The translations under genes and the position numbers were made by a program. Positions 23,365 to 31,831 of a stretch of 64,000 bases of DNA are shown here, piece after piece. How positions within the stretch are numbered: position 1 is the stretch's first letter; the number at the start of each line of letters is the position of its first letter. The stretch comes from Pseudomonadota bacterium (GTDB taxonomy: Bacteria > Pseudomonadota > Gammaproteobacteria > Xanthomonadales > SZUA-38), in contig JBCCCR010000009.1 in assembly GCA_039033415.1 (NCBI GenBank), forward strand, positions 1 to 64,000. The letters run 5' to 3'. A model generated the notes under the pieces. It did not search any database. It was not told the origin of the DNA and saw only the letters and a list, made by a program, of their open reading frames with translations.

Positions 23365-24537
23365 TCAGGGGACCTGGTAGGCCGACAGGCGACCGCCGCG
23401 GCCATACACCAGTAGGCGGTTCGACGCCGTGATCATATAGCCGGCAACGCCATCGGAGTCGTGACGAAGACGGGCCACAAAGCTGCCGTCGTCGGTAGAA
23501 AGAAAGTGGAGATAGCCCTCAAAATCAGAGACCACCACCGCATCGGAAAACAGCGTGGGGGAGCCAATCAGCCGCCGAACCAGCGCGTCCTGCTTCCACA
23601 GCGTGCCGCCCGAAAGCCGCTCAAGTGCCCAGAGGGCGTCGTCAGCATCGCTGACTGCAATCAGGTTCCGATCGGCGGTCAACCCTTCATAAGCAGAAAA
23701 CTCTCGCGCCCACAGCAGGCGGCCAGAATCCGCGGCAAACGCTCTCAGACGCCCCTGAAACCCCACCGCGTAGAGGTCGCCGGCGACGAGTGCCAGGTGA
23801 CCGTCGACGTCCGAAAGGCGCTCCAGGACATTTCTGCCGCTGGGGGGTGAGACGGGCTCCTGCCAGACCAGGGATCCGTCGCTCGACCGCAGGGCGACGA
23901 GGTTTCCGTTGTCCAAACCGATGTAGATAAAGCCTGCGCGGGCCAGCGGGTCGCCATTGCCATGCAGCGTCAGCGTTGGCACGGCGCTGTCAAAGACCCA
24001 TTGACGTCGCCCGTCTGAGGCGTTCAGCCCATAGACGCGGCTGTCTTCCGATCTCACGATGACCATACCGCGATGCACGACCGGTGCCGCAAGGATGTCG
24101 GAGGTGGCGTTGCTGCGCCACAGTTCGCTGCCGTCCTCGGCAGATAAAGCGACAATCTGGCCGTCCAGCCCGCCAACGGCAACGACGTCGTCTTCAACCC
24201 CCGGCCCGCCGGTGATCGTGAAATCCAGGCGTGTTTCCCAAAGCGTATCACCCGCTTCAAGACCGATACTTTTGACCACACCGTTGCTGGACGCGGCATA
24301 GACTTTAAAGTCGGCCACCACCGGGGACAGACGGAACCCGCTTTCTGGCACCCCTTTGCCCACCTGGGTTGACCAGGATCGTTCAACCTGCATCGTGGTA
24401 TCAAAGTCCACGAGCGGTGCGGGGCCGAGCTCTTCCTCGTCACCGAACCACGAGCACGCGGGAAGCCAGGCAACGCAGCTTAAGAGCAGCAGCATTCGAA
24501 GCACGCTGAATTCCCCAGCGCGAAGGCTCGAAATCAT
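23365..24537 (-). CDS. bamB: outer-membrane assembly lipoprotein BamB
   Basis: Lipoprotein of the BAM complex that inserts outer-membrane barrels. Of 390 residues, the leader ends in lipobox WLPAC (Cys28). The mature protein has PQQ-type beta-propeller repeats (for example GLDGQIVALSAEDGSELWR and LDNGNLVALRSSDGSLVWQ). Its start overlaps the yfgM stop by 4 bases (ATGA); an alternative ATG at 24495 would give a shorter signal peptide. The order yfgM-bamB-der is conserved in gammaproteobacteria. Confidence 0.93.
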   Translation of the reverse strand: MISSLRAGEFSVLRMLLLLSCVAWLPACSWFGDEEELGPAPLVDFDTTMQVERSWSTQVGKGVPESGFRLSPVVADFKVYAASSNGVVKSIGLEAGDTLWETRLDFTITGGPGVEDDVVAVGGLDGQIVALSAEDGSELWRSNATSDILAAPVVHRGMVIVRSEDSRVYGLNASDGRRQWVFDSAVPTLTLHGNGDPLARAGFIYIGLDNGNLVALRSSDGSLVWQEPVSPPSGRNVLERLSDVDGHLALVAGDLYAVGFQGRLRAFAADSGRLLWAREFSAYEGLTADRNLIAVSDADDALWALERLSGGTLWKQDALVRRLIGSPTLFSDAVVVSDFEGYLHFLSTDDGSFVARLRHDSDGVAGYMITASNRLLVYGRGGRLSAYQVP

Positions 24538-25202
24538 GTGGCGTCCTCGACCGCCTCAGCTGCGTCAGCTGCCGCCTCTGGGGGCGCCAGGTCGTCCAGC
24601 TTCATTTGCAGCATTGACCGATCGCGTCCGGCCAGATTGTCCAGCGCCGTCTGATAAGCCTCACGCGCGCCGCTCTGGTCGCCCTGGGCCAGCAAAATGT
24701 CTCCGCGAATCTCCGATGCGAGCCCTCGATGCTCATCGCGATCATGACGGTTGACTGCCGCCAGGGCCTCCGGCAGCTGTCCGGTCTGTACCAGCACGCG
24801 AGCCTTCCGCAGGCCTGCAACCGGTTTGAGCGCCTCTGGCGCCCCAGACTGCTCGGCAAACTCCAGCAGCGACACGGCCTCAGTAAAGTTGCGTTCTTCG
24901 ACGGCTTTGCCCGCCAGCGAAAAGGCCGCCAACGTGGCGTAGGCGGCGTTGTTGTTGGATGAGGTGAACTGATCCAGCACCTCTCTCGTCGCCTCAACAT
25001 CTCCCTCGAGATCGGTCAGGAGCTGCTGATAAGCGTTGGCCGCCTGTTCACGTCCTGCAAGCTCGTTGGCCTGCCAAAAACGCCAGCCGTAAAGACCACC
25101 GATACCGAGCGCGATGCCAAAAAAGATGGACAGACCGTTGGTCTTAAGCCATTGCTTGACCGCTTCGCCCTGCTCGTGGTCGTCGTAATATTCGTTTCTC
25201 AC
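24534..25202 (-). CDS. yfgM: YfgM-like ancillary SecYEG translocon subunit
   Basis: A 222-residue inner-membrane protein with a short cytosolic N-terminus (acidic DDHEQGE), one transmembrane helix (about 22-38, GLSIFFGIALGIGGLYGW) and a periplasmic TPR domain. It fits the YfgM family, which associates with SecYEG and PpiD in periplasmic chaperoning. The start is GTG at 25202. It is preceded by a 146-base gap after hisS, which shows no clear terminator. Confidence 0.88.
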   Translation of the reverse strand: MRNEYYDDHEQGEAVKQWLKTNGLSIFFGIALGIGGLYGWRFWQANELAGREQAANAYQQLLTDLEGDVEATREVLDQFTSSNNNAAYATLAAFSLAGKAVEERNFTEAVSLLEFAEQSGAPEALKPVAGLRKARVLVQTGQLPEALAAVNRHDRDEHRGLASEIRGDILLAQGDQSGAREAYQTALDNLAGRDRSMLQMKLDDLAPPEAAADAAEAVEDAT

Positions 25203-25348
25203 CGCCGTATCGGCTCCGTTGTTTTGCTTATGTGGTGCGCGTAACCCGCCATTTTTTCAACCCCAGAGACATTTTTCAATGGTCCAGGGCGTTCCACCAT
25301 GGCAATAAAAGGGGTTGTTGTCCCGCGATCGTGAGGCCGACTCGCGAT

Positions 25349-26632
25349 TCAGGGGGTTGAACCGCTCATGGCCAGGTGGTTTTTCAAGGCTTCTGGAAGG
25401 TCGGAAAAACCGACCACCGTCGCTTCGCCTGCCTGCCGAAGGGGCTTAATTTGGACCGTCTGTGCTTCAAGCTCACTTTCCCCAAGGACCAGAGCGAGTT
25501 CGGCACCGCTTTTGTCTGCACGCTTAAACTGCGCCCGGAAACTGCCGCTGCCCAGATTTTGTACTAGCCTCAGGCCGGGCACTTCGTCCCGGAGTCGCTC
25601 AGCCAGCGTCATGGCAACCGGCCACGCGCGATCGCCGACTGCAACAAAAAAAACGTGGGGAGCGGTGGGCTCGAGCTCGCCTCCCTGCTCCTGCAGCAGC
25701 GCAACGACCCGATCGACGCCAAGGGAAAAGCCGATGCCTGGCGTTGCGGGCCCACCGAGAGTTTCTACCAATCCGTCGTAACGCCCCCCGGCGCAGATCG
25801 TGCCCTGGCTCCCTAGCTCCGTCGTTTTGAACTCAAAAACGCTGCGGCTGTAGTAGTCGAGTCCACGGACCAGGCGAGGATTGACCTCAAAGCTGACGCC
25901 AGCTCGTTCCAACATGGACTTGAGTTCCGAAAAATGCTGGCCGGATTCCTCGTCGAGGTGCTCGAGCAGACTGGGAGCGCCGGCAATCAGCTCGGCCATG
26001 GCGGCGTTTTTGCTGTCGAGGATCCGCAGCGGATTGGTGTCAAGCCGACGGATACTGTCGTCGTCGAGGTCGGATCGCCGGGTCGTTAAGTAGTCCAGCA
26101 GAACTTCACGGTAACGTTGGCGCGAGTCGCGTGTTCCCAGCGAGTTAATTTCGAGCGTGACGCCGAGAATGCCAAGCTGTCGCCAAAGGCGGGCCAACAT
26201 GATGATGAGTTCCGCATCAATATCCGGCCCCGGCAGGCCGAAGACCTCGGCACCGATCTGATAAAACTGGCGGTTTCGACCACGCTGTACGTTCTCGCGA
26301 CGGAACATCGGCCCGCCATACCACAGCTTGCTGCTGTGTCCCTGCAGCAGACCATTGCTAATCGCGGCACGTACGATCCCGGCGGTGCCCTCCGGTCGAA
26401 GGCTTAGCGCCTCATCGTTGCGATCAACGAAGCTGTACATCTCTTTGGACACAACATCGGTGGCCAAACCAATCGCCCGACTGAAAAGCTCCGTGCGCTC
26501 CAACAGCGGCAGGCGTAACTCGAGATACCCATAGCTCTCAAGCAGGCGGCTGGCGGCCGCCTCAACTCGCTGCCAGGTAGCGGTTTGGCCGGGCACCAGG
26601 TCATACATTCCCTTAACGCGTTTTATCGACAT
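25349..26632 (-). CDS. hisS: histidyl-tRNA synthetase
   Basis: Class II aminoacyl-tRNA synthetase of 427 residues that charges tRNA-His in the cytosol. Visible motifs are RPEGTAG (near 80), motif 2 RRENVQRGRNRQF, the histidine-A motif VRGLDYYSR, and motif 3 GFSLGVDRV. The C-terminal anticodon-binding domain spans the last ~100 residues. It follows rodZ by 69 bases on the same strand, the usual gammaproteobacterial order. Confidence 0.97.
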   Translation of the reverse strand: MSIKRVKGMYDLVPGQTATWQRVEAAASRLLESYGYLELRLPLLERTELFSRAIGLATDVVSKEMYSFVDRNDEALSLRPEGTAGIVRAAISNGLLQGHSSKLWYGGPMFRRENVQRGRNRQFYQIGAEVFGLPGPDIDAELIIMLARLWRQLGILGVTLEINSLGTRDSRQRYREVLLDYLTTRRSDLDDDSIRRLDTNPLRILDSKNAAMAELIAGAPSLLEHLDEESGQHFSELKSMLERAGVSFEVNPRLVRGLDYYSRSVFEFKTTELGSQGTICAGGRYDGLVETLGGPATPGIGFSLGVDRVVALLQEQGGELEPTAPHVFFVAVGDRAWPVAMTLAERLRDEVPGLRLVQNLGSGSFRAQFKRADKSGAELALVLGESELEAQTVQIKPLRQAGEATVVGFSDLPEALKNHLAMSGSTP

Positions 26633-26701
26633 CGGGCTCCGTCATGCAGGGTGAAGCGGCGGCGTGGCGCGGCGCCGGTTAAGCGTGGGGCGTGGGGCCA
26701 A

Positions 26702-27580
26702 TCAGTTCGCGGGCAGCGAAAATTCGGCGATTTCGCCGGTGCGGTGTGCATCGAGTGCGTAAACCGCGTCGTCAAGAAAAGCCGTGACGGCGTCCGCATT
26801 GCCCAGCCGCACGATCAGGCCTTGTTCGGTTTCAAACGACCGGCTGGAGCCCGCCGCCATCAGGCCAAACGCCAGGCGCTTGCCGCTGGCGTCGTTCACT
26901 TCAAGCCAGGCCTCTTCGCCAAAGTCCAGACGCAGCACCGGCAGCGGCTTCATCGGTGTCGGTGTCGTAATGGCGTTATCACGCAGCAATTCGGGCAGCG
27001 GCGCAATCGAGGCCAGCCGTGGCTCGATTCGAGTTTCCGCAGTCGTGGTTCCCGCGTCATCAGCAGAAACGCCGTCGGTCGCCGAAGCTTCGGGCGCGGT
27101 GCGGGCGGCGACTGTCGCCGGTGACGGCGCTCCGATCTCTCCCTTGAATGCGCCCATGATCAGCCAGGTTGCGGGTATGGCGAGGAGCGCGGTCGCCGCG
27201 ACGTAGGCCAGCAGACGGTGAGAGTGCTGGAGCGCTGAAGGCTTGGGCGATACCAGGAACTCCGACCGCGCGGCTTCCTGCGCAGCTCGCTCCCGGGACG
27301 TGAAGTAGGCCTCCGCGATTGAGCAGTCTACCTCCAGTAGCCGCGAAAGCGCATCGAGGTAACCGCGAAGATACACCGGGGCGCCGAGCTGGTCCCAATG
27401 CCCGGTCTCGATACGCGACACCGTCGACGCCGTCAGGTTGATCTGCCGGGCGAGGTCGCGTTCCGACAGCCCGCGAGCATTACGGGCGTTTTGCAGCCGC
27501 TCGCCCAGTTCCGCTGCTGCCGCAGCCCCGTCGTCTAATTTTGAGGATTGCTGGTCAGAACTATCCGCAGTACTCATCAT
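26702..27580 (-). CDS. rodZ: RodZ-type cell-shape protein
   Basis: Bitopic membrane protein that links the MreB cytoskeleton to the rod-shape elongation machinery. In the 292-residue form, an N-terminal Xre-like HTH domain (LGERLQNARNARGLSERDLA, near 27-46) is followed by a transmembrane helix (YVAATALLAIPATWLIMG) and a Thr/Ala-rich periplasmic linker. A C-terminal DUF4115 domain follows (RLDFGEEAWLEVND). I chose the ATG at 27580, or the next ATG at 27577; a longer open frame to 27772 lies inside pilW and is not RodZ-like. It overlaps the pilW end by 20 bases. Confidence 0.9.
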   Translation of the reverse strand: MMSTADSSDQQSSKLDDGAAAAAELGERLQNARNARGLSERDLARQINLTASTVSRIETGHWDQLGAPVYLRGYLDALSRLLEVDCSIAEAYFTSRERAAQEAARSEFLVSPKPSALQHSHRLLAYVAATALLAIPATWLIMGAFKGEIGAPSPATVAARTAPEASATDGVSADDAGTTTAETRIEPRLASIAPLPELLRDNAITTPTPMKPLPVLRLDFGEEAWLEVNDASGKRLAFGLMAAGSSRSFETEQGLIVRLGNADAVTAFLDDAVYALDAHRTGEIAEFSLPAN

Positions 27581-28355
27581 TCTGGTTCCCCTGCCCCAGT
27601 CGCTGTGCCTGGCTCGACTCCGGAAAATAGGATTTGAGCTGCCGGGCGCAGTCGCTGGCGGTCTTAGTATCACCCATACGGGTTTCGATAGCGTAGCAAA
27701 GCCAAAGGGATTCGGGGGAGTCGCCGCGTGCTGCCTGCAGCCGCTGCAAAAACGCCCGAGCTCTGAAGTCATCGCCGCGCTTACAAAGCGCGCGACTCAG
27801 CATATAAAGTGCGTCCGGATAGCGTTCGTTGGCTTCCAGCGCCTGACGGTAGCGATCTTCGGCGTCACCGAGCTTCCCTGACTGCTCCAGGCAGGTGCCG
27901 GCGTTAGTAAGTGCTACCTCGGGGTTCTGATAGAACGGTTGTTCGACGGCCCGTTCGAAGTACGGAATCGAATCCTGGTATCGCTCGACCTTACAAAGAA
28001 ACTGACCGTAATTGTTGAGCACGTCCCCGTTTTCGGGCGCGAGCTTAACGGCCTGCCGATAATGCTTTTCCGCATCATCAAACCGGTTGATCCGCTCATA
28101 GATGACGCCGGCCACGGTGTGAGCGCCGGCCGACTGGGGATCCTGGACCAGCGCCCGCGCAATTTTTTCCAGGGCCAGCTCGGTATCACCTTTTTCGAGA
28201 TAGCCGACGGCCAGCTGCGTGTTGGTCTGCGCCGCTTTAGCCGCAGCATCCGCCTGCTGTTGACGAGCGTTAACGGTATTGCCGGAGCTCGCGCAGCCTG
28301 ACAGGAAAACGGAAAGCGCCAGCAGCGCAACTGTCCGTAAATTGATTCGAGTCAT
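27561..28355 (-). CDS. pilW: type IV pilus biogenesis lipoprotein PilW/PilF
   Basis: Pilotin-like outer-membrane lipoprotein needed for assembly of the PilQ secretin. Of 264 residues, lipobox FLSGC gives Cys21, followed by about six TPR units (for example [20 protein letters not shown] and [18 protein letters not shown]). It overlaps rlmN by 4 bases and rodZ by 20 bases, as in the classic rlmN-pilW-rodZ operon. It implies type IV pili encoded elsewhere. Confidence 0.92.
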   Translation of the reverse strand: MTRINLRTVALLALSVFLSGCASSGNTVNARQQQADAAAKAAQTNTQLAVGYLEKGDTELALEKIARALVQDPQSAGAHTVAGVIYERINRFDDAEKHYRQAVKLAPENGDVLNNYGQFLCKVERYQDSIPYFERAVEQPFYQNPEVALTNAGTCLEQSGKLGDAEDRYRQALEANERYPDALYMLSRALCKRGDDFRARAFLQRLQAARGDSPESLWLCYAIETRMGDTKTASDCARQLKSYFPESSQAQRLGQGNQNDEYCG

Positions 28356-29560
28356 GTCGAAACCTCTAACGCTCGGCGGTTTGGTCCACCATCCGGGGTT
28401 GCTACGCCTTTGGCAAGTAGTCGCGTCTGGTGGCGTTCCTGCCTTCGGGTTCGGTCTTTCACCCGCCCGACAAGCTGTCCGCAGGCCGCATCGATATCGT
28501 CCCCGCGGGTGCGGCGCAGCGTCGCCACCACGCCGGCCTCCTGAATGATTTTCTGGAAGGTCGCAATACGCTGCGGCGTGGAGCGCTGATAATCGGTGCC
28601 GGGAAACGGGTTAAAGGGAATCAGGTTGAGCTTCGAGGGTACCTGGCGGAGCAGCCGGATCAGCGAACGTGCGTGCTCCGGATGGTCGTTGACGCCCTCG
28701 ATCAGCGTGTATTCGAAGGTAATGCGGGCTCGCGCCTTGCCGGCGAGGTAGCGTCGACAGGCCGCGAGGAGCTCAGCAATCGGGTACTTTTTGTTCAGCG
28801 GCACCAGCTCGGTTCGCAGCGTGTTTTCAGCGCCATGAAGCGAGACCGCGAGGCTGACATCCGCCACCTCTTTGAGCTGGTCGATACCGGGAACCAGTCC
28901 AGCGGTGCTGACCGTTACCCGCCTCGCCGCAAAACCCAGGGCGAGGTCCTCCAGCAGGAGCCTGATGGCCGGGAACACGTTGTCTGGGTTGAGCAGCGGC
29001 TCCCCCATGCCCATGAATACCACGTTGGTGATTTTTCGGTCGGCGTTGCAGTGACCGAGCTCCCGGGCGGCCGTCAGCACCTGTCCAACAATTTCGCCCG
29101 TGCTGAGATTTCGGCTAAATCCCTGCGTGGCAGTGGAGCAGAACGTACAGTTCAGCATGCAGCCAACCTGTGAGCTGATGCACAGCGTGCCCCGGCTGGG
29201 TTCCGGTATGTAGACCACCTCCACCGCGTTCCCGCCGCTCAACGCAAGCAGCCACTTGCGGGTGCCGTCTTCGGAGGTTTGCTGAGTCATGATTTGCGGC
29301 AGCGCGATGGTGTAGCGGGCGGACAACTCGCTGCGCAGCTTCAGCGAGATATTCGACATCTCGCTGAAGTCGTGGACATGTTGGTGATATACCCACTTAA
29401 GGATTTGCCTCGCGCGAAACGGCTTCTCGCCGAGCGACGCGAGCTCCTGCTCCAACATCGGCAGGTCGAAGTCGAGCAGATTCTTTTTGGCTGGCGTCAC
29501 CACGGAGCTCGCAGCGGACTCAGCCGCTGCCTCGCTCGACCGGGATTCCGCCGGGGGCAT
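28352..29560 (-). CDS. rlmN: dual-specificity 23S rRNA/tRNA m2A methyltransferase RlmN
   Basis: Radical SAM enzyme that methylates C2 of A2503 in 23S rRNA and A37 in some tRNAs. The 402-residue product shows the CxxxCxxC cluster motif at Cys134/138/141 ([10 protein letters not shown]). The methyl-carrying Cys360 is in [10 protein letters not shown]. The ATG shares one base with the ndk stop (TGATG), so translation is coupled. The C-terminus is extended by a basic tail compared with the core family. Confidence 0.96.
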   Translation of the reverse strand: MPPAESRSSEAAAESAASSVVTPAKKNLLDFDLPMLEQELASLGEKPFRARQILKWVYHQHVHDFSEMSNISLKLRSELSARYTIALPQIMTQQTSEDGTRKWLLALSGGNAVEVVYIPEPSRGTLCISSQVGCMLNCTFCSTATQGFSRNLSTGEIVGQVLTAARELGHCNADRKITNVVFMGMGEPLLNPDNVFPAIRLLLEDLALGFAARRVTVSTAGLVPGIDQLKEVADVSLAVSLHGAENTLRTELVPLNKKYPIAELLAACRRYLAGKARARITFEYTLIEGVNDHPEHARSLIRLLRQVPSKLNLIPFNPFPGTDYQRSTPQRIATFQKIIQEAGVVATLRRTRGDDIDAACGQLVGRVKDRTRRQERHQTRLLAKGVATPDGGPNRRALEVST

Positions 29561-29973
29561 CAGCTGAGGCCCGGGAAGAAGAACTGAATTTCGGTGGCAG
29601 CCGTCTCCGGCGCGTCGGACCCATGAACCGCATTGGCGTCGATGCTGTCGGCGAAGTCCGCACGGATCGTCCCTGGCGCGGCCTCGGCCGGATTGGTGGC
29701 GCCCATTAACTCGCGGTTAACAGCGATGGCGTTGTCACCTTCCAGAACCTGGATCATGACCGGGCCGGAGCTCATAAAGCTCACCAGGTCAGCGTAGAAC
29801 GGCCGCTCTTTGTGCACAGCGTAAAAACCGCCGGCCTCGTCTGACGTCAGGTGTTTCATCTCGGCCGCGACAATTTTCAGGCCGGCCGCCTCGAAGCGGC
29901 GATAGATTTCGCCAATGATGTTTTTGGCGACCGCGTCGGGCTTGATGATCGAAAGGGTGCGTTGAGTGCTCAC
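29560..29973 (-). CDS. ndk: nucleoside diphosphate kinase
   Basis: Housekeeping enzyme that equalises NTP/NDP pools through a phosphohistidine intermediate. The 137-residue length is normal. The active-site segment NAVHGSD carries His117, and the N-terminal strand [10 protein letters not shown] is typical. The start codon is GTG (29971-29973) with AGGAG seven bases upstream. It is the first gene of the ndk-rlmN-pilW-rodZ run. Confidence 0.96.
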   Translation of the reverse strand: MSTQRTLSIIKPDAVAKNIIGEIYRRFEAAGLKIVAAEMKHLTSDEAGGFYAVHKERPFYADLVSFMSSGPVMIQVLEGDNAIAVNRELMGATNPAEAAPGTIRADFADSIDANAVHGSDAPETAATEIQFFFPGLS

Positions 29974-30229
29974 CGGATCTCCTGTTGCTATTTTTTTGGC
30001 GCGGTTGGGGCGGATTCCACCCGAAAATCGGTGAGTCCCGAACGCTGCCCCAACCGAGCGTACGAGCGCCGGATCTTAACACAGAATGTCCCGAGTAAAC
30101 GCGAGCTTAGCCCCCTTTTCTTAGCAATCAGGGTCAAATTGCGCCCGAAGCTCCTGAGGGATGCTCCCGGGGGGGCGCCCAATGCCTCTAAGTGCACGTA
30201 TTTCCGAACTTTTTCTTCCCCACAGCCAA

Positions 30230-30259
30230 TTGAATTTCGCGGATCAGACCTGCTACCCT
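30230..30259 (+). promoter_or_regulatory. candidate promoter of the tetR gene
   Basis: TTGAAT (30230-30235) and TACCCT (30254-30259) are 18 bases apart, with transcription expected to begin near 30266, right at the inverted repeat 30270-30288. The -10 box is imperfect. Confidence 0.35.
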
Positions 30260-30269
30260 CCCCGACCTG

Positions 30270-30288
30270 TTTAAAACGGTCTTTTAAA
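30270..30288. promoter_or_regulatory. candidate TetR operator (inverted repeat)
   Basis: TTTAAAA (30270-30276) and TTTTAAA (30282-30288) are perfect inverted half-sites separated by CGGTC. The 19-bp element lies just before the ATG at 30292, where a bound repressor would block its own transcription start or translation start. AT-rich sites of this kind stand out in a GC-rich background. Confidence 0.5.
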
Positions 30289-30291
30289 GCG

Positions 30292-30915
30292 ATGGCAACC
30301 GGGCAAACAAAACAGCGGATTATCCAGGCAGCGGAGCATCTGTTTGCCAGCCATGGCTTCGTTCGAGCATCCCTCCGCCAGGTGACCGAATTAGCGGAAG
30401 TGAACCTGGCTTCAGTCAACTATCACTTCGGCAGTAAGGAGAACCTCATTCAGGAGGTTTTCCGGCGGCACCTGGATGGATTGAACGTCGAACGAGAGAA
30501 AGCCTTCGAGGAAGTGATGGCCGCGGACGCCAACCCGCCCCTCCGCGATCTCCTCAAGGCATTTATCGCACCCGCGCTGCGGCTGAGTACCGATCCCGTA
30601 CACGGCGAGTATTTTGTGCAGATCGTGACGCGCGGCTTTGTGGAGTACAAAGACCAGTTTCGTGAGTTTTTGTCCCGCGAATACGGTGACATCAACCGGC
30701 GATTTTTTGCCGCCATTGCCAAGCATCTGCCGCACCTGCCAGACCAGGAGGTTGCCCGCCGGCTCGACTTCACGATCGGCGCACTGACCTACAGCATGGG
30801 CGATTTCGGTTTGACTAAGCTGGCTGACGGCACCGATCGCGAGGACTATCTGCGCGCCACGATCGACTCGCTGGTTCGCTTCAGCGAAGCGGGGCTTACC
30901 CGGTCACCGGCCTAG
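30292..30915 (+). CDS. TetR/AcrR family transcriptional regulator
   Basis: A 207-residue regulator. The N-terminal HTH is clear (IIQAAEHLFASHGFVRASL, then VTELAEVNLASVNYHFGSK), and the C-terminal half is the CerR/PsrA-like dimerisation domain (RDLLKAFIAPALRLS). I chose ATG 30292; the frame is open from 29851, but the upstream part is non-homologous sequence opposite ndk. The gene stands alone with an inverted repeat at its start, suggesting autoregulation. The ligand and other targets are unknown. Confidence 0.88.
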   Translation: MATGQTKQRIIQAAEHLFASHGFVRASLRQVTELAEVNLASVNYHFGSKENLIQEVFRRHLDGLNVEREKAFEEVMAADANPPLRDLLKAFIAPALRLSTDPVHGEYFVQIVTRGFVEYKDQFREFLSREYGDINRRFFAAIAKHLPHLPDQEVARRLDFTIGALTYSMGDFGLTKLADGTDREDYLRATIDSLVRFSEAGLTRSPA

Positions 30916-30916
30916 T

Positions 30917-30942
30917 GTCCTGCAGGGCATATCCCGCAGGAC
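30917..30942. terminator. hairpin between convergent tetR and galU
   Basis: GTCCTGC (30917-30923) pairs with GCAGGAC (30936-30942). After a bulged A, GGG/CCC extend the stem to 10 bp with a 5-nt loop. It fills the 28-base gap between two convergent genes and could end both transcripts, though no T-run follows on either side. Confidence 0.4.
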
Positions 30943-30943
30943 G

Positions 30944-31813
30944 CTACGTCAGGCGTTTGAGCATCGCAGACACCGGTGATCCGAGGTCGGGATCCGCCAG
31001 CGCCAGCTCGACCGTCGCCTGTACAAAACCCAGCTTGCTGCCGCAGTCGTACCGTTTTCCCTCGAAGCGATAGCAGTAAACGGGCTCATGCTGCAGCAAC
31101 GCCGCAATGGCGTCAGTGAGCTGGATTTCGCCGCCCGCGCCTGCCCCCGTAGTGCTCAGCAGCTCAAAGATTTTCGGCGTTAACAGGTAGCGTCCGACCA
31201 CCGCCAGGTTGGACGGCGCTTCGGCTGGGTCCGGCTTTTCTACGATGGCCTCAAGCTTTTCTACCCGTTCGCTGTGCGGGCTGGTGGAGACGATGCCGTA
31301 GCGGTTGGTGTGTTCCGGTGGCACCTCCTCCACGGCGATAACGCTGGCGCCGGTCTGTTCGTAAACTTCCACCATCTGCTCGAGACAACCCCGCCCCTGA
31401 TTGACGATCAGATCATCGGGCAAGATAACGCCAAAGGGCTCGTCGCCGACCGCATCCGCACCGCAAAGCACCGCGTGCCCGAGCCCCAGCGCCTGATGCT
31501 GTGGCACCGCCGCCTGGCTCACCCCTTCTGCGAGCGTGCCGCGCACCAGCGCCAGCGTGTCGTTCTTGCCGTCTTTCTCGAGCCGGGATTCGAGCTCGAA
31601 AGCGGCACTGAAGTGCTGATTGATCGCCTGTTTGCTGCTGTTGGTAATAAACACCAGAGCGGACGCCCCCGCGCCGACAGCCTCATCTGCCGCGTACTGA
31701 ATTAAGGGCCGGTCGATGATCGGCAACATCTCTTTCGGCACGGCTTTGGTCGCCGGCAGGAATCGGGTTCCCAGGCCAGCGACCGGGAACATGACTTTTC
31801 GAATCTTCGACAT
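30944..31813 (-). CDS. galU: UTP--glucose-1-phosphate uridylyltransferase
   Basis: Makes UDP-glucose for LPS, capsule and other glycans. The 289-residue length fits. Motifs include the N-terminal nucleotide-binding GLGTRFLPATKAVPKEM, then GLGHAVLCG and GVILPDDL. It is the last gene of a run with the WbpM-like dehydratase and glycosyltransferase upstream, so it is tied to surface-polysaccharide synthesis. Confidence 0.95.
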   Translation of the reverse strand: MSKIRKVMFPVAGLGTRFLPATKAVPKEMLPIIDRPLIQYAADEAVGAGASALVFITNSSKQAINQHFSAAFELESRLEKDGKNDTLALVRGTLAEGVSQAAVPQHQALGLGHAVLCGADAVGDEPFGVILPDDLIVNQGRGCLEQMVEVYEQTGASVIAVEEVPPEHTNRYGIVSTSPHSERVEKLEAIVEKPDPAEAPSNLAVVGRYLLTPKIFELLSTTGAGAGGEIQLTDAIAALLQHEPVYCYRFEGKRYDCGSKLGFVQATVELALADPDLGSPVSAMLKRLT

Positions 31814-31831
31814 GCGAGTCCTTTCAGTAGG

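Larger units (their letters stand above)
29974..30291. other. divergent intergenic region: ndk structured leader and tetR promoter
   Basis: No gene is seen in this 318-base gap. On the minus strand, a perfect 9-bp inverted repeat (30003-30011 with 30047-30055) encloses a smaller imperfect hairpin, and lies 30 bases upstream of the ndk GTG. It is followed on that strand by A residues rather than T, so it is not a terminator; a structured 5' leader is possible. The promoter-proximal part near 30230-30290 belongs to the TetR gene. Confidence 0.5.

Noticed and set aside
23352-23405. N-terminal extension of Der by 18 residues
   Set aside because: It overlaps the bamB end, and the conserved Der start (MLPVVALCGRPNVGK) begins at 23351.
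27581-27772. N-terminal extension of RodZ by 64 residues
   Set aside because: The extra sequence lies inside pilW and has no RodZ similarity; the Xre-like domain starts soon after the ATG at 27580.
30003-30055. Inverted repeat near ndk considered as a rho-independent terminator
   Set aside because: On neither strand does a T-run follow the stem; on the minus strand it lies in the ndk leader and is followed by A residues.
29851-30291. N-terminal extension of the TetR protein at 30292
   Set aside because: The upstream 147 codons lie opposite ndk and across the promoter and palindrome; the HTH begins right after ATG 30292.
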